NCBI GenBank assembly: GCA_023055425.1
Contig: JALGPY010000009.1
Coordinates: 53,072,616 to 53,136,615, forward strand
Length of the DNA stretch: 64,000 nt
Origin: Linanthus parryae
Taxonomy: Eukaryota > Streptophyta > Magnoliopsida > Ericales > Polemoniaceae
Reading direction: 5' to 3'
Shown here piece by piece: positions 12,759 to 24,360 of the stretch. The notes under the pieces were generated by a model. It was not told the DNA's origin and searched no databases. It was given only the letters and a program-made list of their open reading frames with translations. How positions within the stretch are numbered: position 1 is the first letter of the stretch; the number at the start of each line of letters is the position of its first letter. A program made the translations under genes and the position numbers.

Positions 12759-13109
12759 GTGGAAGTTGAAGTTCAGAAAGGCAACTTCTCTTGGAAAGCT
12801 GGGCAAGTGCATATTGATCCACAGTTCACTGCAGTGGCACCTCAAGCTTTAGTGGAAGTCTTTGATGCGTTTCCTCTTGCTGTGCTGCCTCCAGCGTTTG
12901 TGGCCCATGCAAAAGTTCCTGCTTTCAAGGAAGAAAGCTCAGCTCTTGTCTCTTCCTCTGCTCATGGCTCCTCTGGTGATCAAGCTGCTTCTGCTGGGGA
13001 TGTTGCTGTTGCTGGTGCAAAAGTCTTTCAAGAAGGTGCTGGTGTTGATCTTCCTCCTCTCCCAGATGATGAACTGATGTCAGCTGTGATTCCTTTTATT
13101 GATGCTTAG
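12759..13109 (+). pseudogene. Ala/Val-rich tail following the LINE zf-RVT region
   Basis: This 116-codon frame lies between the zf-RVT fragment and the poly(A) tail, where many plant L1 elements encode an RNase H domain. It shows no RNase H motifs. It is rich in Ala, Val, Ser and acidic residues and begins WVEVEVQKG in readable coding style. It is probably the natural C terminus of this LINE lineage, separated from the preceding frame by a frameshift. I do not recognise it as a known domain. Confidence 0.4.
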
Positions 13110-13396
13110 AAGGTGTTTTGAGTTGTTTCTTTCTGTTGGTATCCTCTACTAGTCTTTTGGTCTCTTTGAAATCTCTTTGAAATCTTTTGTAATCTCTTTG
13201 AACGATGGTTTGAACTTGGTGGTTGTATGGGTTTTGCTTTGAGGGTTGGACTCTTGTCTACCCCTCCCCTCTCTTGTTGGGGCTATGGTCTAGTGTTAGT
13301 ATTTGCGTCTTGGGGTCGTGATGTTGTTTTAATCTTCTATTTAGAGTACTTTGATTTGTATTTTCGTTACTATATTAATGAAGTTCTTCTAGTTCC

Positions 13397-13440
<44 letters not shown>

Positions 13441-13867
13441 ATGTGTGAAAGCAAGTTTGACTAATAAAATTGGACAGAGAGAGTAACAAATGCCAGAAAA
13501 CATGTGATCACGTTCATAGGATATCATTGAACTTTCTTATCTTCCCATGGGTGTTCTTTCACACTCACGGAGTAGTATATAAGATTGGATTAGACCTGGT
13601 AAAATGAACAAGCTTGTTAGATTTGGGCTGGTTTTATATGGGCTAGATTGAATTGGATCGATCTTCATTTATGTCCGAATATTTGTGACATTTGTTTGAG
13701 TTTGATTTTAATGGTTAGGTATTAATAGGTAGTCCAGATAAACCCAATTGACACCAATCACGAACTTTTAGCATAACCCCAATCAAACACTTCTAAGAAA
13801 AGCCCACAATTTTAATCTCATTCTTTGTTGAAACTCCCATACTAGCCCTGCACAATATTTCGTCAAT

Positions 13868-13969
13868 AGCAGCCAGGGTAGTAGTTCAAGTAGTAGAGCG
13901 TGGAAGCCATGCATTAGGTCCCGGTTCAAACCCAGTTGACGACAAAAACAACTTCTCAAAAAAAAAATC
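13868..13969 (+). mobile_element. tRNA-headed SINE candidate, ~100 bp
   Basis: A box-A-like stretch (tagttcaagtagtagagcg) is followed by a box-B-like GGTTCAAACCC about 30 bp on, then an A-rich 3' end. The flanks tcgtcaat (13860-13867) and tcgacaat (13970-13977) match at 7 of 8 positions and could be the target duplication. It cannot fold as an intact tRNA, so a functional tRNA gene is unlikely. Confidence 0.45.
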
Positions 13970-14064
13970 TCGACAATCGTTACTGTAGTTATAATATCTA
14001 TAAAAAAGAATTATTTTCCTTTCGGTTAAAAAGCTAAGAACTTTGATAGATTAAAAGAAAATGC

Positions 14065-15415
14065 ATGTTTGAGCCGAACACTAAGGCACGACGCCACAGT
14101 ACCTCACAGAAGGGTAGTTACCTAGCCCATCGAGCCCTGCCGTATGGTCATGAAGATGCACAGATCGGGCCGCCTTACTACCTGGAGATGATCTTCGACC
14201 CACCATCACCACCCCAAGCCACACACCACCCTCATACGCCGGAAACCATGGAAGCGACGGCTGATAGTATCGACCTCAATGTCCAGCCGCCGGAAACCCA
14301 ATCAACCACAAGAGAAAGCTCCCCAACGGACCCACAGCCGCACAACCTTCACCACATCCCCGAAGAAGTGCCACCGGATGAAACCAACGTTGAGGCGGGA
14401 ATTGAAGAACAGAACCTGATTGTTATCACGGACATAAATGATTACCCGGACTTTATTCTTCAGCCTCCACAGCCGCCTAACGTTCAAGAGCTTGCTTTGC
14501 AACACTTCCCGAATGATCTTTCGCTTCTGCAACACATGATGAACTTGGCTATCTCGGAGAATGTCGTTGATGAATCCAGTGAGACCATGCTTGCTTTTAA
14601 AGCTCAATGGCCGTGATGGTTTGATTTCCTGCGATCCCTAAAGAATTCTCAATAGGTCACCATCGCGTCAAACTCGGATAGACCAATGGATGATGATGCC
14701 TTCGTGGAGATGGAGCCGCCGAAAGTTCCGGCGATGGACCCTTCTTTTTTCGATGATCTCCACTTCCCACAGCCGATTAACATCACTGCCAACCCTGTTC
14801 TTCTTACGGATCCTTGTAAACCACTGGAAACCCTATATGAGGAACAGAAATAAGGTTTGTTCGTTTTGCCCCTCACAATCATAAAAAATGAAGTTTCGCA
14901 CCCCCTTCCCCTTGTTTCAGGCGACGGAGTCCTGCTACCTAGCAATGAATCTGTTCTGGCGATCTCTGAAGTTAACTCCCAGCCCCAAAGCTTGACTCCG
15001 CCCAGGCCACGCTCGTGGATCCATTTGAATGAGGTGGGATCAAACAAGAAACAAAAAGGTAAAAAAATTTGTGATTTTGGCGATAGCAGTGTTCTTGGGA
15101 GCGTGCAGATCACTCTAGATTCTGAGCATCAACCCTATGTCCCGGTTCCACTTATGATTCACTCTCCAAATAGGGAAGTGCAGTTTGAAGAGGAGGACAA
15201 CGCAAGCTCAAGTAGGGGAAAAAACAAAAAAAATAGCATGTCTTCTGTTTTGAGGATTTATTCACGCCCACGGGTACGGGAAAGGCTATTGAAGAAGCTT
15301 CGTCGGATCAAGTCACGACTTTTTTATAGGAATTCTCGGCTTATCTCTGGCACAAGAAGGCAGCGGAAGAAGGTATCAACGAGGAGAACGGTGAAAATCC
15401 GTCTCCTCCATCTCC
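14065..15415 (+). pseudogene. LINE ORF1 C-terminal part, broken
   Basis: Open frames 14065-14616 and 14857-15549 cover an acidic, Pro-rich segment followed by a basic Arg/Lys-rich C terminus just upstream of ORF2, as in plant L1 ORF1 proteins. The N-terminal DUF4283 and zinc-knuckle parts are missing because of 5' truncation. At least one frame change separates the two stretches. ORF1 products are RNA-binding chaperones of the LINE particle; this copy is a relic. Assignment rests mainly on position. Confidence 0.5.
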
Positions 15416-18400
15416 ATGAAACTTCTCAGCTGGAACTGCAGAGGCCTCGGTCAGCCAGTGACAGTTCAATCAGTCCGCAACTTGACCAAAAAAAAAATTT
15501 CCTAATGTACTTTTTCTTATGGAAACTAAGTGTAATGTTGCTAGCCTAGATTTCCTTTCAGTCTCTTTAAATTTCTCTAGTATAGACGGGGTGGACAGCG
15601 TTGGAACCCGTGGAGGTTTGCTGTTAGCATGGGATTCCACTGTCACCCTTAGTGTACTCGTTAAATGTAGTTGGTTCATGGTAACCCTAGTAGTAGTCCA
15701 GAGCATCAACATCGTAGCTCAGTCTTCGATCAACTGGAACCTATTCTCGGCTCCCTTGACAAACCTTTTATCCTCATGGGGGACACGAATCAGATAACTG
15801 GATTACAAGACAAGTTAAGTTTTTCAACTTACCGTCCTGCCGGAATGTCAAGATTCAATAATTTCCTCTCAAATCTCCAACTTGAGGAAATGAACACCAG
15901 TGGGGTTTTTACACATGGACAAATGGAAGAAAAGACAAAGCTACCACCTTCGAAAGGCTTGACAAAGCTTTCCACAGTGCGTCTTGGATCAACATGCATC
16001 CCAATGCAACGGCTATTTTAATGCCTATTCAGAGGTCTGATCATAGTCCCCTGCTTGTTGACACCGCAACCGTCTTCAATAGCCGCACCTCAGTTCGACG
16101 ATTCGAACAGCTTTGGCTCTATTATAGGGATGCTAGAACTATTAAGTCGAAAGTTTGGCAGCTTGCGGCCGGATCCCCGTGTTTTGGGGTAATGCGAAAA
16201 CAAAAGCTCACAATCATTCATCTTCGAAACTGGAGTCAACAGGCTTATAAAAGTTTGGAAAGGAAGATTGATGATACTACGGCTAAACTTCAAAAGCTTC
16301 AGCTTCAGATTGAAACTCAGTCCTCCTCGGATTTTGACAGTCTGAACAAGCTACTGACCGAAGAACACCAGACCCGAGCTCAGATTGACATTCTCTCCCG
16401 CGACCATGAGCTTTACTGGGGTCAACGAGCAAAGCAGCACTGGCTTCAAGTGGGTGACAGAAATACACGGTTTTTTCACCGTGCGGCAACCTTTGCAAAG
16501 AAACGAAATACAATTGCGTGCATCACCTCTGCGTCAGGGGATCTTCTCACTCAACCGGCGGATATTGCGAATGAATTCAAGTCTCACCTAGAACAGATCT
16601 TTCGCACTACCTCGGCCGACGAGCCAATCCTCGATGGCTTAAACATCACCGCAAACATCACGCGCCGTCTTTCACCCGAACAAGCTGCACTTCTGGATGC
16701 ACCTTTTTCAGAAGAGGAAGTTAAGATTGTTGTTTTTCAGCTACCGCCAAATAAAGCACCTGGCCCTGACGGGATCATTGCAGGCTTTTATCAATCATAT
16801 TGGGATATCACGGGCCCTCAGTTGACGGCAGCAGTTTTGTCTTTCCTCAACAGTGGCCACATGTTGCATGATGTTAACAAAACATACATTGTACTCATTG
16901 CAAAGTCAAAAGAAGCAACCACTACGGGTGACTTCAGACCAATCAGTCTCTGCAACACGATTTATAAAGTCATCTCAAAGGTCGTAGCCAATCGAATGAA
17001 GAGGGTCATCTCTTCACTTGTCTCCGACAACCAAAGTGCTTTTATTGAGGACCATATCATCTCTGATAATATTATGGTGGCTCACGAGATCCTCAATTAC
17101 ATCAGAAATAAGAAAGAGGGGAAAAATTTGTCTTTTGCTTTAAAACTCGATATGAATAAAGCTTTCGAACGAGTTAAGTGGGATTTCCTGCTCCAAACTA
17201 TGGAGAAAATGGGCTTCAGTCAGCAATGGATGACCCTGATCCATCGATGTATTTCAACAGTCTCTTACTCGGTTCTCTCAAATGGTACCCCCTCGGCGCA
17301 ATTCAAACCTCTTAATGGGTTCAGACAAGGCGACCCCTTAAGCCCGTACCTGTTTATCCTGGTTATGGAAGTACTCTCGGCAACTATCACAAGCCTAGCA
17401 CAGGATGGTCAGTGTCGTGGAATTGCAGTAAGCAGGAAATCACCTCATGTCTCCCATTTGTTCTTTGCAGATGACTCATTTCTTTTCCTAGACTTCACAA
17501 CTCCAAATGTCAACAAACTTAAGCAAGTTTTGAATGTGTTCTGCACTCAATCTGGCCAGGTTATCAATATTCACAAGTCCGACATCTATATCAGTCCCAA
17601 TATGACACAAGAAGATGCTAGTCTGCTTCAGTCTGTCCTGCAAATCACTATCAGAGACAAGACAATCATTTACCTGGGAACTGTTATGGATTTCTCACTC
17701 AAGAAGGGGGAAATCTTCAAAGGAATCCTCCAGCGCTTTATTGACAAGCTCAGCAAATGGAAGCTCACAACCCTGTCCTTTGCAGGACGGTGTGTGTTGA
17801 TCAAGAACTGTCTTAGCTCTATTCCGATTTATCTCTTATCTGTGTTCCAAGCACCCCAAGTATTTCCTGAAACAATTGAAAAGACTGCTGGCAAATTTTC
17901 TGTGGAAAGGGGGCCAGGAAAAAGGTATTCATTGGAGGAAATGGGAAGATATATGTAAGCCAACAGCAGAGGGCGGCTTGGGCTTCCGATCTCTCGGCCA
18001 CCTCAACCAGGCTCTTCTTGCAAAAATGGCAAACCGCATTGAGCAAAAGCCTGATTTAAATCTTGCCAAAGTATTGACAGGAAAATACTGCCAATCGCAT
18101 TCGTTTAAATCTGTCAAGAAATCGGCCAACGCTTCTTGGGGCTGGAAGAGCATTCTTTGGGGGAAGGAGCTACTTCAGAAAGGCCAGATTTGGATTCCGG
18201 GAGACGGCAAAACCATACGCCCATTCACGGACAGCTGGATCCCGGAAGTCTCCTCCCCTCTCTTTCCAAACCTTTACACTACTATTGAGAACCCGACACT
18301 AGACTTCTTCTTCAAAGGAGGCAAGCCGGAATGGCTGTTACCACTGCTCAGTTGCTTCTTCAAACCTGAAGCGCTTGAAAAGATCACTCGAATTTACATC

Positions 18401-19477
18401 CCGACATTAGCATGCCCAGACAAATTGGTTTGGAAACATACTAGCAACGGGAGGTTCTCAGTTAAATCGGCTTCCCACCTTGCAAGAACGTTGGGCACAA
18501 ATCCGTTAACTACAAGTACCGTGACAAGCCAGTCGAAGAATTTGCTTTTGCATTTCGCAAAGCTACCTTTGACCCCGAAGCTTCAATCATTTGGATGGAA
18601 GATTGCTGTTAATGCGCTTCCTCACATGGAAAACCTGCATAAGAGGAAGATTACTCTTGTCACAGCTTGTGCCAGATGCTCGGCACCAATGGAAAACTTG
18701 ATTCATCTGTTCTTCCAATGTGACCTATCTCTTCACATTTGGCGTGGCTCCAGACTCGGTTTGGACCTAAGGAACTACGCACACAGATCCACATTTGAAA
18801 CCATCTCTGCAATTCTTCACTCTCTCCAGAACGAGGAGGATAAAGTTTACTTTATTCAGACTCTTTGGCATATTTGGCTTAATAGGAATTCCGCGGCTAT
18901 GAAAAGCACAATTCAGAGTCCCGCGGATTCATTACAAGCCCTTCGTCATGCCGCTTCCGTTACTGTCATCCCACAGATACCTCGAATTGCGGAGAAAAAA
19001 TCAGACATCTCGGTCCTTTTCAGCAACCCAGACCTAGTATTCACAACAAATATGGAGCTTCAGTCACTTTGTATTATTGACGCTGCGTGGGACAAGGATA
19101 CCGGGGCAGCAGCCGGAGCTTGGGTGTTTTTCAACGCCTTGGGAGAGCGTACCCATGATTTCAGTTTCCAATTTCGGAGTTTCACAGCCTTTTCGGCAGA
19201 AGCAACAACGCTTCATCACGCACTTCCGTGGTTAATCTCACAAGGTCAATCACATGTCGTTGTGGCTACAGACTGCGTTTTGATTATCTCTACCTTGCTT
19301 AGAAACAATCCAGGATACGCCGATCAAAATCTGTTTGCTGACATTCTCCTCCAAACCAAAAGTTTTGGGAAGTTAACCATCAATAAAGTTCCTCGAGCTG
19401 TGGTTGCGGAGCAAGACCAAATGGCCAAGCTTGCTTTAAGACAGTTTAGGACAACGGCTAGATCAGGAATTGGTTAA
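15416..19477 (+). pseudogene. LINE ORF2: endonuclease, RT, zf-RVT, RNase H
   Basis: ORF2 opens at 15416 with MKLLSWNCRGLG, the hallmark endonuclease start. A run of ten A at 15488-15497 throws the frame; the endonuclease continues at 15519-15797 and again, after another shift, at 15671-16021, where MGDTNQI replaces the usual GDFN. The RT lies in 15994-17958: KAPGPDG, GDFRPISLCN, the LDMNKAFERV block, FRQGDPLSPYLF and the catalytic FADD. After a further shift, 17876-19477 carries zf-RVT and a C-terminal RNase H starting IIDAAWD with AEATTLHHAL and ATDC. The RT core is intact, but the chain is broken in four places, so the copy is dead. Confidence 0.9.
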
Positions 19478-19571
19478 TTTTCCACCACCTCTTTATATTG
19501 TTGTATGCAATGCTTTTTTCTTACTAATATAAGTTCTCTCTTTCTACTAAAAAAAAAGAGAGAGAGAATGC

Positions 19572-20171
19572 TCCAGGAGCTCAAGCCCAAACCTAACAAT
19601 CCTAACCAAAAGTCCAAGGATCCAGTAGTCTTAGCCAATCAGAACTCACTGCTTTCACACGAAATCTCTCCCGATTTTCCTCTTCGTATAAAGTACTTCG
19701 ATGTGTGTACTATAAACTGGTTCATTCGTCTGTTGTATCAGGAGGCTTTTTGTCCCGTTGTAGTATCAATAAAACAAAGCAACAACAGTGGGGTTCTAAT
19801 ATTGTTTTACGGAGGTAATCTATGTACGAGACTGTTCTCCAACTCGTCTATGCGTTTGGTCGTCCATATGTTGGTATGTTTTTACGATTTTTAGCTTCTC
19901 TTACACTTTCTGTTAATTTTCTGTCATTAACTAGACAGGCCCAAATCAAGCCATCACTATCTAAGTCCTAAGACTTGAGCTGCTGAGACATTCACCCTTC
20001 GAATTTGTATGGATGCAAAAGAGGTAACTTGGGCTGCCGCAGATTGGATCATCTTCAATCTAGGATTAGCAATAGGTTTTATCTAGCCCACTGAACTGGG
20101 CCTTTCTGGGTTACTCTTATCCCCTAAAAGGGTAACAGTTTCTCTTGTTTTTGGCCCATAAAAGTTCTCTT
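19572..20171. other. Spacer after the LINE, nothing recognised
   Basis: The 129-codon frame starting at 19505 runs out of the LINE tail and has no domain. No other feature is supported. Confidence 0.4.
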
Positions 20172-20257
20172 GTAAAAGACACTTTCAACCCCCTCAAGTT
20201 TGATGAATAGACACTTGCACCCCCTCTAGGCTGGAAAATAACACTTTTACCCACACA
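20172..20257. mobile_element. Half of a foldback MITE
   Basis: The sequence GTAAAAGACACTTTCAACCC and its following CACTTGCACCCC and ACACTTTTACCC blocks match one arm of the 2969-3296 element. No opposite arm is found downstream, so the copy is truncated. Confidence 0.5.
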
Positions 20258-20404
20258 TCATTTTAGATCCATCGTATGTTTTAATGCAGTTCTTCACTTT
20301 AGTCCCCGTCAAAAATTCACACTCTCATTGCTCATGTTTATTCAGAAAACATCATTGTCTTAATTGTCATAAAACAGTTTAACCTTCGCTATGCTGAAAT
20401 GTTA

Positions 20405-20723
20405 GGGCATATCTGATAGACCATGCAAAATGTCATGTCACAGAAATATATGTAGAATTTCGTTAAATATTAAATCGCAAGAAGTAAAACATTCATCATT
20501 CCTTATATATTTAGAACCAACTAAAAGTATAGGGAGACAATTTATGTTAATATCACTCTCCTCTCATGCATTTCATAATCACATAATACTATTTAAACAT
20601 TTCATAACTATAAAAATATGTAAAAAAAATCATATTGAAACAAACATTACACGTGCATGTCATACAAAATTAAAAGTATGTAAAATGTTTAACTTTTTTC
20701 ACTTTCTATTGTTGGATATGCTT
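20405..20723. mobile_element. Degenerate Tourist-like MITE related to 42024-42335
   Basis: It starts GGGCATATCTGATAGACCATGCAAAATG after a TTA, in the style of the 42024 element. It shares the internal ctctcctctcatgcat block and ends with the decayed complement GGATATGCTT. The right target site does not match, consistent with age. Confidence 0.5.
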
Positions 20724-21198
20724 TGCAATCCTCATCCTCATGGGTAGCCACAACTTATTTCTAAAAGCATGGACTACTATGGAGTAATTATTTGCACGTG
20801 CATATTTAACAAACCTTACCCAATCTAAACTAACACGATGAGGGCAGGACCAAAAATCATTGTTGGTACATCTCTATATCAACTCTGCAATTAATTTCAT
20901 TAATTTCTCTTTACAAACCTACGTGGTCGACCAATTAACCACTAAGATAACATTAATCAAAACCCTAGAACTCTACGTTTGGCCAAGCAAGGTTGGAACT
21001 CTACGTTTGGCATCCAATCACTTCACAATCAAATACTATTCAATGTTCGGCAATGCACTGGATTACTCAATCTCTTTCGAAGCACACGCCTCCGGGAATG
21101 TGTAAAATCAATAATAGCAAAGGTTTTGTAGATGCCATGACAGTAGAGGTTGCGGAGGAGATAGCAATGCAGGAATGCCTTAATTTGGAGAAAATTTT

Positions 21199-21368
21199 GT
21201 TTGCTCTAAGAGCAAATGATATGAATTTGTTCTAACCACACAACACATGACACGTCAGGAAGAAAAGAATGAGTTGAAGACAAAAGAAAGTGAATATCCT
21301 ATATGTTCCTGACGTGTTCAGTGATGTATTAATTAGAACACTATGTCATATTTGCTCTTGGAGCAAAC
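21199..21368. mobile_element. Inverted-repeat MITE, ~170 bp, family unknown
   Basis: The left arm GTTTGCTCTAAGAGCAAAT pairs with the right arm, whose complement reads GTTTGCTCCAAGAGCAAAT. An inner pair, CACGTCAGGAA with TTCCTGACGTG, extends the foldback. No clear target duplication is visible. Confidence 0.55.
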
Positions 21369-21784
21369 AATAATTACTCATTAATTTGGCGATAAATTTG
21401 CAGCTGCGGCACCTTTGTTTGGAGAGTGATGCGGCCAGGGTTGTAACAAAGCTCCGAAAGGAAGGACTGCTGGTGGAAAATTGTTTGGTTCTCGATTCGA
21501 TACATAGTTGGTAGGTTGTGTGCCCGATTGGGCTGCTTCTTGTATTCTTGCGGATAAAGCTGGTTTAGCTTCTGATTAATTAAATCATTTTTTAAAATAA
21601 AACCTCGAGAAATCATTAATGAAAATAATTGTGGGGCATACAAAAACAGACCAATTTTCAGTGCTAGAATACTAAACTCGACCGACAGTATATCAGCAAA
21701 ACTATAGACATAGGGATGTCACACACGGCCAACTTGACAATGGGTGCACCCTTATTTGATTCCAAATCGCTAGAAAAAAGAAAT

Positions 21785-22118
21785 TTTGCGCTGATGGTGC
21801 TGAGCACCGTTCATTTTGGCGATCAGGCATCGTTTGGGGTGTCAAACTGCAGTTTTTAAATTTTCGTTATTATTTTTTTGTTAGACTTTATTGTGTAATA
21901 TCTTGAGATAGGAATGTCATTTTTTATTGCGTACTGTTTTTAGCGTCCAATAGTTCTGTTTAGAGTTTAGTGGGACTACTTTAGCAATTGTAGCCTACAG
22001 CACAGTATATATTTTTACCCTAATACAATTATCAAGTTTCTTTAACCCGAAGATTTCTTTACCCTTCTGAGAAATTGTCGTTGGGACCTGGATGGCTCTC
22101 AACCACGAGATTAGGATC
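21785..22118 (+). repeat. Leader/LTR-like repeat, copy 1
   Basis: The stretch with gctgagcaccgttcattttg, gtgtcaaactgcag and taatatcttgag recurs in the same order at 23008-23420. Each copy directly precedes a chromovirus RT-IN fragment, so it is probably the LTR plus leader of that element. Exact ends cannot be set. Confidence 0.5.
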
Positions 22119-22960
22119 AGACCTAGAAATGAGTAGAAGACAACGTTCAATATAAAGGACGGCTTATTCGAATGGTTGCACATGCCATTCGGGTTGGTCG
22201 GTTATCCAATAGGGATCACTTAATCAAATGTCATAAAACATCTGATGCAAATAACATCGCTCGCTTATTCTTCCACGAGGTTGTTCGTCTTCCTAGGGTG
22301 CCCATGTCAATTACCTCAGGCACGACACAAAGTTCCTCAGCCATTTCTGAGTCATTTTATGAAAACTGTTTGGTACGACATTGAAGAGAAGCACCACGAC
22401 AAACCCCCAAACGGATGGACATACGAAGATGAGAAACATGACATTGGGGAATCTCATTCGCTGCAGATATCGTGTTGGCACAAACAGAGTTTGCATACAA
22501 TAGTGTTGAGCTTTATGTTATTGGGAGGCCGTCGTTTGCATTTGTCTACATAACTCACCTGTGCCACATGATTGACTTGGTGACTCTACCCAAGGAATAT
22601 GGGAACATCGCAGTGGTAGGAGGTGCGGTAGGCATTGCAGCTTAAGAACGTGAAATACAAGAGAGCTACTGACTAACACCGTCGGGCCAAGGTGTTTCAA
22701 GACGGAGATGATGTGATGGTGTTTCTGTGCAAGAAGCAACTTCCAGTGAGTACTTACAACAAGCTGAAGCCGAAGAAGTATGGACAATACAAGATCGTGA
22801 AGAGGATTGATGAAAACTTTTATATTGTCGACCTTCCAAAGAGCATGGGCAATTCCAGGAGCTTCAACGTGGCTAATTTGTACATGATGATGCGTCGAAG
22901 TATCCAGAAGATAGGTCGGGGCGAAGCTTTCTCGAAGAAGTTAAGACTGACCTAAGACCA
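22119..22960 (+). pseudogene. Ty3/gypsy chromovirus relic 1 (RT fused to integrase)
   Basis: A short RT piece ([11 protein letters not shown] then MPFGLVGYP) is joined directly to integrase sequence ([15 protein letters not shown]). It is followed, across frameshifts, by the integrase C terminus at 22692-22955, with [25 protein letters not shown] and FNVANLY. The rest of RT, RNase H and the integrase N terminus are missing. The deletion point is the same as in copy 2. The reading frame is broken several times and no product is expected. Confidence 0.75.
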
Positions 22961-23007
22961 ACTTCGCCCATTTTCAATGGGTAATTTGATGAAAAAGCGT
23001 TGCACAA

Positions 23008-23420
23008 AAATAATTATTTAGCGCTGAGCAACGTCCATTTTGGCTGTCCGACATCGTTTAGGGTGTCAAACTGCAGTTTTACAATTTTTTGTAAGATTTT
23101 AATACGTAATATCTTGAGTTAGGAAACTCAATTTGCGATTCCGCAAATTTGATAGTCTTATAATTCCTCCCTTTGCTTGGGGAATGATTTTTGTCAATTT
23201 ATTTTTTTTTTTATTTTTTTAGCAGTATTTATGTTTAGGATTTTGTTGGACTATTTAAGCAGTTATAGCCTATATGCATAGTGTATTTTTCATCCCATAA
23301 TATAATTTTCGTGTTTCTCTATCCCGGAGATCTGTTTACCCTTTTAAGTAATTGCCGTTGAACGTTCTGAATGGCTCTCAAATTTTGCCAAGATTGATTT
23401 ACGCAGCGATTACCACCAGA
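23008..23420 (+). repeat. Leader/LTR-like repeat, copy 2
   Basis: It matches 21785-22118 in order and content (gctgagcaacgtccattttg, gtgtcaaactgcag, taatatcttgag), with several indels and a T-rich expansion near 23200-23220. Confidence 0.5.
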
Positions 23421-24360
23421 TTCTGATCAGACCCGGAGGTGAGTGAAAAACAGCGTTCAAGATGAAGGACAGCTTGTTCAATAAGTTGGTCATGCCATTC
23501 GGGTTGATCGGTTATCCAAGATGCCTCACTTTATCCTATGCCGTAAAACGTCGGATGCAAGTAACATCGCTCGCTTATTCTTCCGTGAGATTGTTCGCTT
23601 TCATGGGGTGCTCATCTCAATTACCTCAGACTGGGACACCAAGTTCCTCGGCCATTTCTGAGTCACTTTCTGGAAGCTGTTGGATACGACCTTGAGGAGA
23701 AGCACCCACGACACACCCACAAACGGATGGACATACGGAGTGACAAAAAGAACACGGAAGAATCTCATTCACTGCATACGTGGGGATAAGTCGAAGCAGT
23801 GGGATAACGCGTTGGCCCAAGCAGAGTTTGCATACAACAGTGAAGGACATTCTGCTATTGCGAGGTCATCGTTTGCTGTTGTTTACATAACTCCACTGCG
23901 CCGCATGGTTGGCTTGGTGACACTACCCAAGGAACAGGGGGGGAGCAAGAGTGCGGCACGGTGGGGCACGTGCCGCACCCTAGTTCCGAAAAATAACACA
24001 AATACCCCTATTTATATCATAAATTTTCAATGGTGCCCTAGGTAAAATTAGGAAAATGCTCCACCTTTATTTACAAAGTATGATTGTGCTGCACTACTTC
24101 GATATTCCTGTCTCCGCCCCTGCCAAGGAATATGGGAACATCGCAGCAGAGGGAGGAAGGCTGATCAGATGTTGATGGTTCACAAGGAGGTGCGACAGAT
24201 ATTGCAGTTTTAGAACGTGAAATATAAGACAGTTGCTGACAAATACCGTCGGGCCAAGGTGTTCCGAGAAGGAGAAGATGTGATGGTAGTTCTAGGCGAA
24301 TAGCGGTTCCCCGTGAATACTTATTGCATGTTGAACCGAAGAAATATGAACCTTACAAGA
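23421..24360 (+). pseudogene. Ty3/gypsy chromovirus relic 2, interrupted by a hAT MITE
   Basis: The RT piece ([17 protein letters not shown]) is fused to the same integrase region as copy 1. A fuller integrase core follows: QWDNALAQAEFAYNS and SSFAVVYITP at 23680-23934, homologous to the HPQTDGQTE...LIRC...AEFAYN region of chromoviruses. A 188-bp hAT MITE then splits it, and the integrase C terminus resumes at 24123 (ADKYRRAKVFREGEDVMVV). Stops and shifts make it non-functional. Confidence 0.75.
23935..24122. mobile_element. hAT-type MITE, 188 bp, perfect 8-bp TSD
   Basis: The ends are CAGGGGGGGAG and CTCCGCCCCTG (complement CAGGGGCGGAG). The 8-bp duplication ccaaggaa flanks it at 23927-23934 and 24123-24130. 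The uninterrupted sequence is visible in chromovirus relic 1, where cccaaggaatatgggaac is continuous, which confirms both borders. Confidence 0.85.

Larger units (their letters stand above)
11850..13437 (+). mobile_element. 5'-truncated L1-type LINE with 39-nt poly(A) tail
   Basis: Only the 3' end of ORF2 remains. The frame 11896-12726 carries the zf-RVT region typical of plant L1 ORF2, with repeated W-x-x-G and a Cys/His cluster around CTRCN and HIFFHC. The following coding-like stretch is in another frame. The element ends in about 39 consecutive A residues (13399-13437). The 5' boundary is approximate because no clear target duplication was found. Its sequence differs clearly from the larger LINE at 14065-19562, so it is a separate lineage. 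Confidence 0.8.
14065..19562 (+). mobile_element. L1-type LINE, 5'-truncated, ~5.5 kb
   Basis: The order is the end of ORF1, then ORF2 with AP-type endonuclease, reverse transcriptase, zf-RVT and RNase H, then an A-rich end at 19549-19558. A candidate target duplication is agaaaatgc (14056-14064) and agagaatgc (19563-19571), 8 of 9 matching. The upstream site reads ttaaaag, resembling the TT/AAAA nick site of target-primed reverse transcription. The element starts inside ORF1, so it was truncated on arrival. Several frameshifts make it non-functional. Confidence 0.88.

Noticed and set aside
13868..13969. Functional tRNA gene
   Set aside because: Box A and B are recognisable, but the acceptor and anticodon stems do not form, and the A-rich end fits a SINE.
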